In this document: piece after piece, positions 33,601-40,435 of the stretch | Layout of the letters: each line of letters starts with the position of its first letter | Numbering within the stretch: position 1 is the stretch's first letter | Source of the DNA: Dastarcus helophoroides | Taxonomy: Eukaryota; Arthropoda; Insecta; Coleoptera; Bothrideridae | Length of the DNA stretch: 64,000 nt | Assembly (NCBI GenBank): GCA_028583605.1 | Contig: CM053328.1 | Coordinates: forward strand, 15,807,107-15,871,106 | Direction: 5' to 3' | The notes under the pieces: generated by a model | What the model was told of the DNA's origin: nothing | The model's database searches: none | What the model saw: the letters and a program-made list of their open reading frames with translations, nothing else | Translations under genes and position numbers: made by a program

Positions 33601-36600
33601 ATATTTTGTTACTTAATTTTCAATTTAGTCAAGTATCACAATACCTCACTAGAGGTTAATATCACCTGTTTAACAATTAGAGATTCGAAAATGCTTAAAG
33701 CTAAGAAAAAGGAACACTAATATAGTGAACACAAAAATGTAATGAATGCAAGGTGAGAAATTAGGAATGTGCTCCAATGTTATCGTTGTATATTGAGTCC
33801 TTTAGGTTCCCGTAGTCAATTAAGTAACAAACATTGTTTAGTGAACTAAAATTTTTATGAGTTTTCGTAAGTGGTGCGATCAATAATTTTGGAACACACC
33901 GCTGTTGTTTTACGACTGGATCATAATTGAAAACTAAAACAAAATCGACGGAAATGCAGAAACACTATTTGCCAAATATAAAAATATGCGTTATTTCGTA
34001 CAACGCCCGATTAAAAATCAGAACTGAATGATTAGAGACAGAGTCGAAAACTTCGTAACTAGACTTACTTTCCCCAAGAGCAAATTGAATAGAAGCAAAA
34101 TTTGTTTTAAATGAAAGCTTAGCCTTTACTAAAGAAATGAGGCGTCGATAAAGGAATGTTTCCAAAATAGTTGAAACAACTCAAAAATGACTTAAATTAA
34201 GACTTGAATGTTTCAGTGTAGTCACTTCTGAGTATGTAACTAACTGAAATAAATTCAGTAACACTAAACAAAACCAGATTAGTTATCCACAGGACCACAG
34301 GGATAATGAAAAACCATATTTATCCAACAAATTCTGAGGGTGAATTCAGGCTTGTCAAATGTTGTGAATTGTGGCAACCGCTCTCAGGTTAGAATGGCAA
34401 CTTACTGATTGCGCCTGGTAGTTAAAACGGAAATATTTTGCATTGTTAATTGCGAGCGTAAGATAGAAATTGCGCAATTCCAAGCGTTATTTAACAATTT
34501 CTCCTTATTATTTATTAAAGTGACTTTCCTTTCGCGTTTTAAAGAAAGAACAAAACTGAACGTCGTCAAATTAAAGTAAAATTTCTTTTATTTTAATCTA
34601 TCATGTTTTAAAGCTTAACATAGTTAAATGTTAGACCGCGCAGTTTGAATCTCCGAAATTCACACCTTGCATTAGACGGATTTATGAATGCGCAAATAAA
34701 TAAAGGCGTATGAGATGAATCGTTTCGTACTAATAGTTATTGTACTGAAGGCAATGTCTAAAGTCTTTTCGGACCCTCCATAGCATGAGTTCCATGCAGG
34801 AGGCTGCGTCTTCGTAACTGTCGTGGCCATTGGGACCGTTTTGGATGCTGCGTTTTAGAATTGTCGAAGTCAAATTCTTCAGGGACCTCTTGTAAGGTAA
34901 ACCATTGTGATGGGGAAACGAATATGCAGTGTCTACAATCGAACCGTGTACGATCCTAAGGGCCCTGAGATCGTTCTCTAGCGCATGTCCAATGAGAATG
35001 GTCTTGGCACTGATGAAACTCATGAGATCATTTTGCACTTCTCGAAGAGATTTCACGTTTTTCCCGACGAGATCTTTCGCTGTTATCCCGGAAAAACGCG
35101 TGTTAAAGTCCACGATTTCATTCTCCGGTCGCACAAAACTATTATAAACCAGACGCCCATCCATCCCCACCACAGTCACTTTGGTACACTCGAGCCCCCG
35201 CGCAGTGTAGCACATCTCGCAGTCCAACGCGTACACTCCGTAATTACCATCGATTGCTACACTCCTCCGCGACTTAGTTCTTATGTAATCGTCAAAAGGT
35301 CCATTTAACCCATTCATGACGCCGTTCCAAACGTGTAATTTGCTCGTGGTGCATCCCCTGGTGTTCGCCTTCCCCCGACAGCAGGTAAATTCTTGCGCGA
35401 GGCCGCTTCCGTCCTCCTGCACCCGCAAGTGCAGCCGCCCCCAGTGAAACACGCACCGCTCGTGAGTTAAATACTCGTTTTTCGCCAAGAAGAAACTGCT
35501 GCCGCAGCGGGCGCACGGTATCTCGAAGCTGGAGCCGTTGGTAGCATCGTATCTGGCGAAAAGCGAGTGCTTCTGCTCGATATGTGACTCCTCCGAGCTA
35601 CAGGCCCCCGAACTTACGCTCGAACTCCTACCGGACGACTCATCTTCTTCCAAAATCTCTCCAGAGTCGCTCGAACTACTAGACACTTGTCCTCCGTTGC
35701 AATCATTCCACATCGGACGCATCTTATACGGCACGAACTCCTTCGCGTTCACATCGAATTCCTTCCCTGGAAATCGCTCGCTCCTGAATATAACCGCCTG
35801 ATTATTATCGGTTTCCACAGGATACCCTAGGCTGAGCATCTGTTCGTGTGTTATCATGTAACTGTGCAGAAACTCCACGAATTTGCTTTCAGGGATGTTA
35901 AGTTTTTGGTACTGGCGAAGTATGGGCATCGGATCGGCTTTCATGCACTCCACCTTTTTCGGCTTTTGCTTTTTCTTGTCGGGCGGCGATGCGTCCTCTC
36001 GTCTTCGGTTCTTCCGCTGCCTACGCGACAGGCCTTTTGTCTGCGGACTGGATTCGATGCTCGACGGTTGACTGTTTTCTTTGTTGCTACTTTCATCAGC
36101 TATGACACCTCCTGGGTCAGGATCCTCTGCACACAAAAAACACCGATTAATAAAACACCAACACCACATCACCCCCACTATCACTAGTTTCAGATTTCTA
36201 TGCCAATTCAATCGATCGGTTATAATTTTGATGTTTTTAGGATACCCCACCTTAAACACATAAGAAATGATTTAAGCATAACGTTAGTGTCCCAAATTTC
36301 GCAACCTTGCGAAATTCTACTAGGAACTCTGACATTAAATATGAAATGTTATTATTATCCTTAGATTTAATTTCATTCACTGATGAATTGTTATGGTTAT
36401 AAATTTAAAGTTTTTGGCATATCTGAAACAAATGTCCCAAAATAACCCAATTTGCGAAATTCTATTATGCACCCCGACAATAAATCTGGAATTTCAGCAT
36501 CACATTTGAAATTTGTGCCTCACGTTCGAAAATATAATAATAATAATTAAAGCTTTGGCCGAAAATTCGGATTAAACGGAATATTCGTAGAAGTCTGTGA

Positions 36601-38436
36601 TCCATGGAGTTTGCTCAACAAATTGCTGGTACGACCGCTGATGATGCAGTAATGGGAAATCTGGTCCAGTGTTAGCAAATTTTTATTGAAACATTGTAGG
36701 ATTTTTAATATATGTTGCTTTTTATTCGTTAATAAAGTTTATTAGTTATGAATATAGGTTAAATTCAAAATTTAGAGGTAAGTTGAAAACTCTGAGTCAA
36801 GTTCAAAAGTAGAAAAATTTTACTCGAGTTCAAAATTCTCAGTCAAGTTCAAAATTCATATTCCTGAGCTAATAGTAAGTTAAAATTTCTGTTATATTCA
36901 AGTTCAAAAATTCCGGGTTGAACCCAAATTTCTGAGTTACCATTCAGGGCCAGTATTGTTTTCGCATATGATGCGAAAACGTAACGGAACGAATGGTACA
37001 ATAATCTAGGTTAGTAAAAAATTCTGTAAGTTACAATCTTGATGTAAAAGTATAAAATTTTGATGCTGTCATTATAGTTTTTTATTTACAATTCTCTCCA
37101 CAAACGTGTGATTTCGCCTTCCAAAAATAACTCTCACCTTAAATACGGAGCCTTCTTTCTATTGGAAATTTGAAAAGTTAAATGCAATATATTCAACTAT
37201 CAATATGATGGGTTAAAATTCGATTAAAAAAATCATCATTTTAATTTATGCCAAATACCCCATTTTAAGCTAAATATAAGGAAAAATATCTGCGTATTTT
37301 GGCTACAATTTAATTTAAAATAAGGAATCAAATGCAGATGTAAGAATTCTACATCTGCGTTTCCTTTAATTATTACTTCAGTGTAAGTGTCTAAAACGCG
37401 TCTCACTTCAATTATGATATTTTTAATAATTATAATTAGGGGCAACATTTACCATGAATGCGGCAATAAATAAACCGTCGCAATAATCAGGTTATTGTTC
37501 GAAGATAATGCTTTATAAAACGTGAGTTTGACAAAGCAGAGCCAAATTTTCTAAATCACCCCGTAGTAAGCTCGGACGCGACCTTAAACCTAACCTCACT
37601 TCTGTACCGGCTTATCTCGTGAATGAAACCAAAATACGCTGATAAAATGCGATTACAAACTCACCATCACCGCAAGTGGCCAGGTATTTCCCGTTGCTGG
37701 AAAAGTCCATGTCCAACACTTGACCGGTGTGGCCTTTGAACGAAGTTAAAAGCCAAGGATGCGAAAAAGCCTGTTTTTCCCTGTTTAACCACTTATTATC
37801 CGCGCCTTTCTTTTTAGATTTAGTCGAGCTCGCGTTAGATATCACTTTCTTTTTTTCAGCGTGGCGGACGGAAATTTTTTCATCTGCAAAAAAGGAACAA
37901 CACAAATTTAGGATGTTCATTTTTGAAAATGTCAAAGGGGTACGATTTCTAATTTGATATGATGGAACTATTTAAGCTGCCTACTTGCGAATCTATGTAT
38001 AAATTCACAAAGTATTACCACTTGAAATGAAGTCGCCAAATCCTAATTTTTGAAAATGTCAAAAAGGCAGGATTTCTAAATTTGATTTGATTGAACTATT
38101 TAAAATGCCTACTTGCGAATCTATGTATGAATAATTCACAGAATATAACTACTTAAAATGAATTTACCAAATCGGGCATTTAATGATTCACTAGCATGCT
38201 GGTTTTAAATCATAGTAAATCAAGCGGTCATTAGTTATAAATAACCTCGAAAGCACGTGCTTTAGGGATACGTCACCGACTGCATATTATATCAACTTAC
38301 GTTTAGTTCCACTGTCCCTTCCGTATCTGAACGAATTTATCACATAAAGAAACACGAAAGTGAAGCCTGCCAAAAAAACTAGAGTCAAAGTTGCCGGATG
38401 CAACAGCACTTCACTGGCGATATACCGAAATTCCAT
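14260..38436 (-). CDS. TBL2: transducin beta-like protein 2 (TBL2), complete, seven exons
   Basis: The coding exons on the minus strand are 38436-38301, 37883-37665, 15682-15459, 15196-15010, 14952-14767, 14714-14529 and 14477-14260. They sum to 1356 nt, 451 residues plus stop, with every junction in phase; human TBL2 is about the same length. TBL2 is an ER-membrane WD40 protein that binds the stress kinase PERK and RNA in mammals; that role is family knowledge. The sequence shows an N-terminal hydrophobic anchor, a basic linker, WD repeats and a charged C-terminal helix. Introns are 417, 21982, 262, 57, 52 and 51 nt. The giant second intron separates the anchor and first WD strands from the rest and contains another gene (REXO1-like). 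No frame damage was seen. Confidence 0.95.
15683..17630. other. start of TBL2 intron 2: A/T-rich, no gene recognised
   Basis: Loose TTTTCGAAATTT-type words appear from 16050 on. At 16780-17160 there is more complex sequence (GAGGTCTCGGAAGGTGTGTG, TTGTCGCGACGAAATT) that could be a worn transposon end, but no matching partner or target duplication was found. Open frames at 15723-15956 and 17168-17389 have no domain and no splice context. Confidence 0.4.
17640..21690. repeat. A/T-rich degenerate repeat tract (TTTTGAAAATTTCGACTTTT family)
   Basis: Words such as GAAAATTTCGACTTTTTT, AAATTTTGACTTTTTT and TTTCAAAATTTCGA recur about every 17-25 bp with heavy substitution. From 17640 to about 20500 the C-containing orientation (CGACTTTT) is on the plus strand. 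From about 20600 to 21690 the complementary orientation (AAAATCGAAATTT) becomes common. A G/C-rich patch interrupts at 19755-19830. No coding sequence; the short open frames are low-complexity F/L/K/N strings. Confidence 0.75.
19755..19830. mobile_element. small G/C-rich element remnant within the repeat tract
   Basis: A block with GGGCACTTGCGCC, AAAAAGGGGGGACATTTGTC and CCTTGGCGCCGTCCG stands out sharply from the A/T tract. The GCGCC-type words resemble hAT-like MITE interiors seen at 6183 and 12590. Its ends could not be defined. Confidence 0.3.
21974..23760 (-). pseudogene. RTE-type non-LTR retrotransposon, decayed reverse transcriptase
   Basis: On the minus strand, 23700-23431 gives the pre-RT part (LKRWEEYIEDLFHDERV, TTGP). 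A frameshifted stretch 23430-23170 gives IPTDWIKSTFVRIPKN and ALKTFLRIIHSRI. Frame 23165-22698 gives REALFCIQVLVQKCRDVEHP, LCFIDFKKAFDRIKHDKL, ICRGVRQGCIMLPLLFNLYS and LRYADNTVLLASSLEELQLL. 22171-21974 gives QGKIEGRRGPGRRRTSWLRN. The order is that of RTE-like elements. YADN replaces the catalytic YADD, and there are several frameshifts and stops, so it cannot be active. It lies in TBL2 intron 2, on the same strand as the gene. Confidence 0.9.
23990..24105. other. G/C-rich island in the A/T-rich intron
   Basis: About 115 bp of high-G/C sequence (GCGGCGAGCGGCTATTAAAT, CAGCAGCCCGCCGCGCCAGT) stands isolated in A/T-rich DNA. No open frame, terminal repeat or hairpin of note was found. It could be an element remnant or a transcriptional element of the host gene. 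Confidence 0.35.
24120..24880. other. A/T-rich stretch, nothing recognised
   Basis: It contains self-complementary A/T words around 24455-24540 (TCTCAATATTAATTCTCAA and AATTAATATTGAGAGC), so a weak foldback is possible. No gene. Confidence 0.35.
24884..25285 (+). CDS. unrecognised 133-codon open frame in TBL2 intron 2
   Basis: The frame stays open for 402 nt in DNA where stops are frequent. The first third is hydrophobic (LLIFYISVLSIFTASSFVFF). The second part is more protein-like, with ELFEWFKFLEEDENLRLTN and LLNYLAQEMHATFYRGPRN. A possible acceptor (ATTTTTACAG, ending near 25040) precedes the protein-like part, so that part could be an exon or a transposon piece. It is antisense to TBL2. 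No family was recognised. The listed start is a TTG, so the true start is unknown. Confidence 0.2.
   Translation: MLYILCLKLKSAFLNFDRIIFHKHADVQIIPKNTYKSCMLLIFYISVLSIFTASSFVFFGIHNLQELFEWFKFLEEDENLRLTNDLLNYLAQEMHATFYRGPRNAFLPYILTCHYSKFCYFNRQPYFHNGIPN
25395..25538 (+). CDS. small 47-codon open frame, unrecognised
   Basis: ATG near 25395 opens a short acidic frame (SADVDIGKDDVDVIKLIERQ, then NCLREVLFDDNKSIRCEM) ending at TAG. The LIERQNCLREVLFDD pattern vaguely recalls the start of MADF-type DNA-binding domains, which would suggest a transposon-related fragment, but the match is too short to rely on. Confidence 0.2.
   Translation: MSADVDIGKDDVDVIKLIERQNCLREVLFDDNKSIRCEMLTLIIIIN
25735..27290. repeat. 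dispersed A/T-rich repeat copy bounded by GAATGCGAAT words
   Basis: The block begins near 25760 with TTTGCGAATGCGAATATTCA and ends near 27240-27275 with TCGAATGCGAATATTAAA and ATGCGAATCTTCGCAT. The first 400 bp after the left boundary align in order with 63570-64000: TTCCAGAATAAA, TTTATTTTCATTTAAA, GAAATTTAGTCG/GAAATTTTCAG, then GTAGAA..TTTGAGTAT.AAGTCGTAA. The interior is the TCGAAATTTTGAGAAAAA-type repeat in minus orientation. This makes it a longer dispersed family, not only a simple satellite. Confidence 0.6.
26935..27180. mobile_element. transposon end remnants inside the repeat copy
   Basis: Near 26970-27010 is CAAGCGTCTCACGCTGCCCT followed by ATTGCAACTAGCTAGTT. A loosely similar block (CACTCGGTCCCATTGCAAT) lies at 26405-26440. 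At 27160-27179 the sequence CCAGAGGTTAAGAAACCCTG is the complement of a typical hAT end (CAGGGTTTCTTAACCTCTGG). No second end was located. Confidence 0.4.
27290..28907. repeat. A/T-rich degenerate repeat tract, plus orientation
   Basis: The TTTCTAAAATTTCGA / AAACTTCAATTTT word family recurs throughout, with CGACTTTT on the plus strand, opposite to the block just before it (25735-27290). Several short F/L/N-rich open frames (for example 28608-28883) are products of this composition. Confidence 0.65.
28908..29140. mobile_element. Penelope-type inverted-repeat fragment, family A, second copy
   Basis: Arms of about 100 bp face each other around 29010. Left-arm words are AACACAACAAAGGTTGCTCT and ATCATCTTCAGAGAGATACT; the right arm has AGTATCTGAAGATGTTAGCT, GCTGTCGAAACTCGTTAGAA and CAACCTTTGTTGTG. 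It matches the hairpin at 7985-8228 and the Penelope-like flank at 10985-11130. The left arm has lost the CGCGTTTCGGC segment. The right arm ends GGGCTAGCCCGTTCTACC, close to the GGAACGGACTGG end of the other copies. Confidence 0.65.
29141..31200. repeat. A/T-rich degenerate repeat tract, mixed orientation
   Basis: Plus-orientation words (CTCGAGATTTCGATTGTAAA) dominate to about 29650. Minus-orientation words (GTCGAATATTCGAGTTTAAA) follow at 29690-30120, then plus again. A more complex patch at 30300-30450 (CTACTGGCTGAAGTGAAAAC, GTGGTCGAAACCCACATTTG) is not of this family and was not recognised. Confidence 0.6.
31201..32490. other. intron 2 stretch of higher complexity, no gene recognised
   Basis: 31560-31760 and 32080-32340 look like single-copy DNA. 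The first contains a stem-loop (GCCGAC...GTCGGC with inner TGTTT...AAACA, 31585-31617). The second contains a 99-codon minus-strand open frame (32355-32056) without any recognised domain, splice signals or good codon pattern. These are the least repetitive parts of the intron and could hold regulatory sequence. Confidence 0.4.
32496..32658. mobile_element. MITE with GGCTGGCCGCACA terminal repeats
   Basis: The left end is TAAGGCTGGCCGCACAGATG (32496) and the right end TATGTGTGCGGCCGGCCTTA (ending at about 32658), inverted copies. Inner words GGATTCCTAACG and GAATCAGGATTCCGT are also partly inverted. Extra copies of CTGGCCGCA occur at about 32483 and 32541. TAA/TTA flank the ends, which would suit a PIF/Harbinger-type 3-bp target, but the class is uncertain. 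Confidence 0.6.
32659..33370. repeat. A/T-rich degenerate repeat tract
   Basis: Words such as TCGAAACTTTGTGATCAAAG, AAAATTTCGACAGACGAC and ATTTTGATCTACTTTCCAAA alternate. The unit looks longer here (GATCTACTTYCCAAAAG recurs near 32909, 33036 and 33162), giving an apparent period of about 125 bp. Confidence 0.5.
33371..34586. other. stretch downstream of the REXO1-like gene, nothing coding recognised
   Basis: Moderate-complexity A/T-rich sequence lies between the repeat tract and the poly(A) signal of the REXO1-like gene. The 66-codon minus-strand frame at 34165-33965 has no recognised domain. Part of this may be 3' UTR if a distal poly(A) site is used. Confidence 0.4.
34587..34592 (-). terminator. 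poly(A) signal of the REXO1-like gene
   Basis: TTTATT on plus (AATAAA on minus) lies 138 nt beyond the stop codon at 34732-34730, a normal 3' UTR length. Confidence 0.55.
34730..36126 (-). CDS. REXO1: REXO1-type RNA 3'-5' exonuclease, main exon, nested in TBL2 intron 2
   Basis: After an acceptor (TTTTTTGTGTGCAG, ending at 36127) one frame runs 464 codons to the stop at 34732-34730. The N-terminus is Ser-rich and basic (KGLSRRQRKNRRRED). A conserved block follows (residues 61-115, YMITHEQMLSLGYP), then a PAM2-like FDVNAKEFVP (123-132) and an acidic Ser-rich linker. Next is a Cys/His motif (CARCGSSF, HERCVFHWGRL, CCRGKANTRGC) and the exonuclease domain (298-464). The DEDDh residues are present: D301 and E303 in LDCEMC, D385 in HALENDL, and H434 and D439 in GHDSYED. 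REXO1/GOR-type enzymes trim RNA 3' ends in the nucleus (family knowledge). The frame continues upstream only to a GTG and crosses the acceptor, so the first exon and start codon are elsewhere; in-frame ATG at residue 61 is a fallback start. Confidence 0.92.
36550..36665 (-). repeat. dispersed repeat, inverted copy of 7091-7210
   Basis: On the minus strand: TGCATCATCAGCGGTCGTAC, CAGCAATTTGTTGAGC, TCCATGGATCACAGACTTCT, ACGAATATTCCGTTTAATCC. The plus strand at 7091-7210 has the same series with point changes (TGCATCATCGGTGGTTATAC, TCCATGGATCAGACTCCTAC, GAATATTCCGTCTAATCC). It is probably a retroelement flank. Confidence 0.7.
36775..36950. repeat. degenerate tandem repeat AGTCAAGTTCAAAATTC
   Basis: GAGTCAAGTTCAAAAGTAG, GAGTTCAAAATTCTCAGTC, AAGTTCAAAATTCATATTC and CAAGTTCAAAAATTCCGGG follow one another with a spacing of about 20-40 bp. 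Confidence 0.6.
37665..38436 (-). CDS. TBL2: TBL2 exons 1-2 (ER anchor, basic linker, first WD strands)
   Basis: Exon 1 starts at ATG 38436-38434 and encodes MEFRYIASEVLLHP followed by a hydrophobic anchor (roughly residues 16-34: LTLVFLAGFTFVFLYVI) and a short basic stretch. Its donor is GTAAGT at 38300. Exon 2 (acceptor TTTTTTGCAG) encodes a Lys-rich linker (HAEKKKVIS, TKSKKKGADNKW) and then the first WD element, SFKGHTGQVLDMDFSSNGKY LATCGDG, ending at a GTGAGT donor (37664). The start was chosen because the hydrophobic anchor follows at once, as in other TBL2 proteins. Intron 1 (38300-37884) is 417 nt and contains a tandem-like repetition of TTTGAAAATGTCAAARGG words (near 37922 and 38046). 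Confidence 0.93.
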
Positions 38437-39370
38437 TTTTCCACGACAAACTGTGTGCAATCGGTGCCCGTCAAAACAACTACTGTGCGAATTCTACGGC
38501 AGAGGCCAGATATCGACACATCTGTCTGCCATCACGTAACTGCGCGAAATTTGAAAAGTCCCACCAGTTTTAGGCCAATCGCTCATTGTTAGAAAAAATT
38601 TCAACGTATGACCCATTCGATTGAGGTGATAGCACAAAACAGAATGAAAGTCTAGTCTATAGGATGGTTCGAATCGAACTGTGAATCTGCGAATTAAAAC
38701 GGGTTTAAATGAATTCCCGTACTCTGACGATTGCGCTTGTGTTGTTCGGCATCACCTTTCTTGTAACACGTAGTTTTACTGAAATATTCATTACTACTTT
38801 ACTACAGTCTCAGATGGAGTAAGTAAATGAATGAGTCGTAAAAGTATCGCTTCGTAATTGCATACAGCGAGCGCGATAAGAAGCTTGATTAATTTTTGGA
38901 TGACACACGCTTTATTTCTTATTAAAACGTAACGGGTTATGATGCAAGGTTTTTGAAAAACTCATCATATTCTTGGAAATTGATGTTTGTTAATTGCCAT
39001 TCGATTAAATACTAATAAAGTCAAATCAAAGTTTATTTATAAAATGCATGTTCGTATTTCCCCAACAAATATGGAATTGTCCATAAAAATTATCAAAAAA
39101 AATATATCTCAGAATTTTGACATTTCTGACCATTTTGAACTATTTTGAAGGAGGACTATTGGAACTATTTTAAAAGTGCATTTTTGGTTTCGACGATAAA
39201 ATGGAAAGTGCTGCCGAAATTTTTATTATTTATTGTGTTGTCGCAAGTTTGACCTAAACAACGCAATTTTTACTTACCTCGTGGTTGATGTAAAACGCTT
39301 GATTTTGATAATAATAATAATGATCATAATTTCAGTTTAACCTGCTTCAATAGTCGCAATTCTGATTTTA
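38437..39370. promoter_or_regulatory. 5' flank of TBL2: UTR/promoter region, no other gene
   Basis: Relatively complex, less A/T-rich sequence extends to about 38880 and should hold the TBL2 5' UTR and promoter. I see no clear TATA box or initiator at a fixed distance. The overlapping plus-strand open frames at 38391-38592 are shadows of TBL2 exon 1 and its leader. Confidence 0.4.
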
Positions 39371-40080
39371 ACGTTGACTTTAGTTTCAAATTTGAAATTT
39401 TGACTTTCCGTTCACATATTAGGTTTAAATTCGCAGATTTGGATAAAAATTAAACATAAAAATATTGACATTAAAATCAGAATTTCCTATTTGTAAATAA
39501 ATAGACATTAAGACACTTGACAACACATGCCGATATATTTTGACATGTGACAAAAAATTTAGGATTTGGCAACAAATTTTGACATTCGCAATAAAAATAT
39601 TTCATATAAAATTTCAACATTTCCTGCCAAATTTTGGTATTTACAGTGAATTTTAAAGCTTTCAGCTAGTAAACAAAATTTCAGCTTAAAATCGATTTAT
39701 GACATTAAAAAAGAAATTACGTTAAACCAGAATTGATAGAGGTGTTAAAAATTGTAAATTCTACTTTGATTTCAAATTTTGAGATGAAAGGTGAATTTTG
39801 ACACAAAACTCAAATATTAAGGCCACAAGTTGACAGTAAAAAAAGTCAAAAATTTAACATCAAAGTCAACATTTAACAGTAAAGTCAGGGTGTGACATTA
39901 AAGGAAAAAGTTTGTCATGCAAATTTAAATTTGATATTCGAATCAAAATTTGACAGTGAAATCAAAATGTTAGAAAATGTCAAAAATTGGCAAAAGGGCA
40001 CAGAAGCACAGTTTAAAGTAAAACATTAGAAAAAATTAAGAGCAAAACTACAAAGTTTAAAAAAAAGCACAAAATTAAAG
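39371..40080. repeat. A/T-rich degenerate repeat with GACATT/CAAAATTTGA words
   Basis: Words such as AATTTTGACATTCGCAATAA, TTTGACAGTGAAATCAAAAT, AGTCAACATTTAACAGTAAA recur. This is a variant of the family seen elsewhere, in which GACA replaces CGAC, so it may be a separate subfamily. Confidence 0.5.
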
Positions 40081-40084
40081 AAAA

Positions 40085-40435
40085 ATTAAACTGCGATATG
40101 AAGGGTTCAAATCCCTCGCAGTCGTGTTGTGTGCAACAGCAAGGCCTACTGATACCGATGGTCTTATCAAAGTCGGTGGAACTCAAAACAAACGAACGTT
40201 GATATTGTCGTAAACAATAGATTGTTTATTTTACGCAGTAAAGGTCGAACTCTGGCGAAATATTAAAACAAACGACAACCGCAATCAGAGATTACAACAA
40301 TATTTTGCGCGCAATTAAATTAAACGGGACACTTCCCACATCAGATTACATTATCGATGGTTGACAGGTGGTGGCCTAATTGCACCCACACATTCGGGCC
40401 AGAGGTCAACCGTGAGTTTTTCCAAGCGGTTGGTC
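40085..40435. mobile_element. possible solo LTR or tRNA-related element
   Basis: A 350-bp block of normal complexity interrupts the repeats. It begins near GAAGGGTTCAAATCCCTCGC, which matches a tRNA T-arm/B-box (GGTTCAAATCC). It continues with TGTGTGCAACAGCAAGGCC and ends near GGCCAGAGGTCAACCGTGAG. On the minus strand the T-arm complement would lie just after an LTR-like end, where a primer-binding site belongs. There are no target duplications I can define, and no full tRNA fold. Confidence 0.3.

Larger units (their letters stand above)
36128..37664. other. upstream of the REXO1-like exon: intron/promoter DNA with repeats
   Basis: 36550-36665 is an inverted copy of 7091-7210. 36775-36950 is a short tandem-like series of AGTCAAGTTCAAAATTC words. 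36968-36990 is a perfect hairpin, GTTTTCGCAT / ATGCGAAAAC. The missing first exon and promoter of the REXO1-like gene should lie here or further upstream; I could not find a phase-compatible ATG exon (it must leave one base). Confidence 0.45.

Noticed and set aside
36127..36259. Extending the REXO1-like protein upstream to the GTG at 36259
   Set aside because: The extension crosses a strong acceptor, starts at GTG and is rich in Trp, Cys and Val from intron sequence, so it is very likely not translated.
34929..36263. Several plus- and minus-strand frames overlapping the REXO1-like exon
   Set aside because: They are shadows in other frames of a high-complexity coding exon; none has a domain of its own.
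38391..38592. Plus-strand frames opposite TBL2 exon 1
   Set aside because: They are antisense shadows of the TBL2 first exon and leader.
40085..40120. tRNA gene suggested by GGTTCAAATCC
   Set aside because: Only the T-arm/B-box is present. No D-arm, anticodon arm or acceptor pairing could be found at the proper distance.
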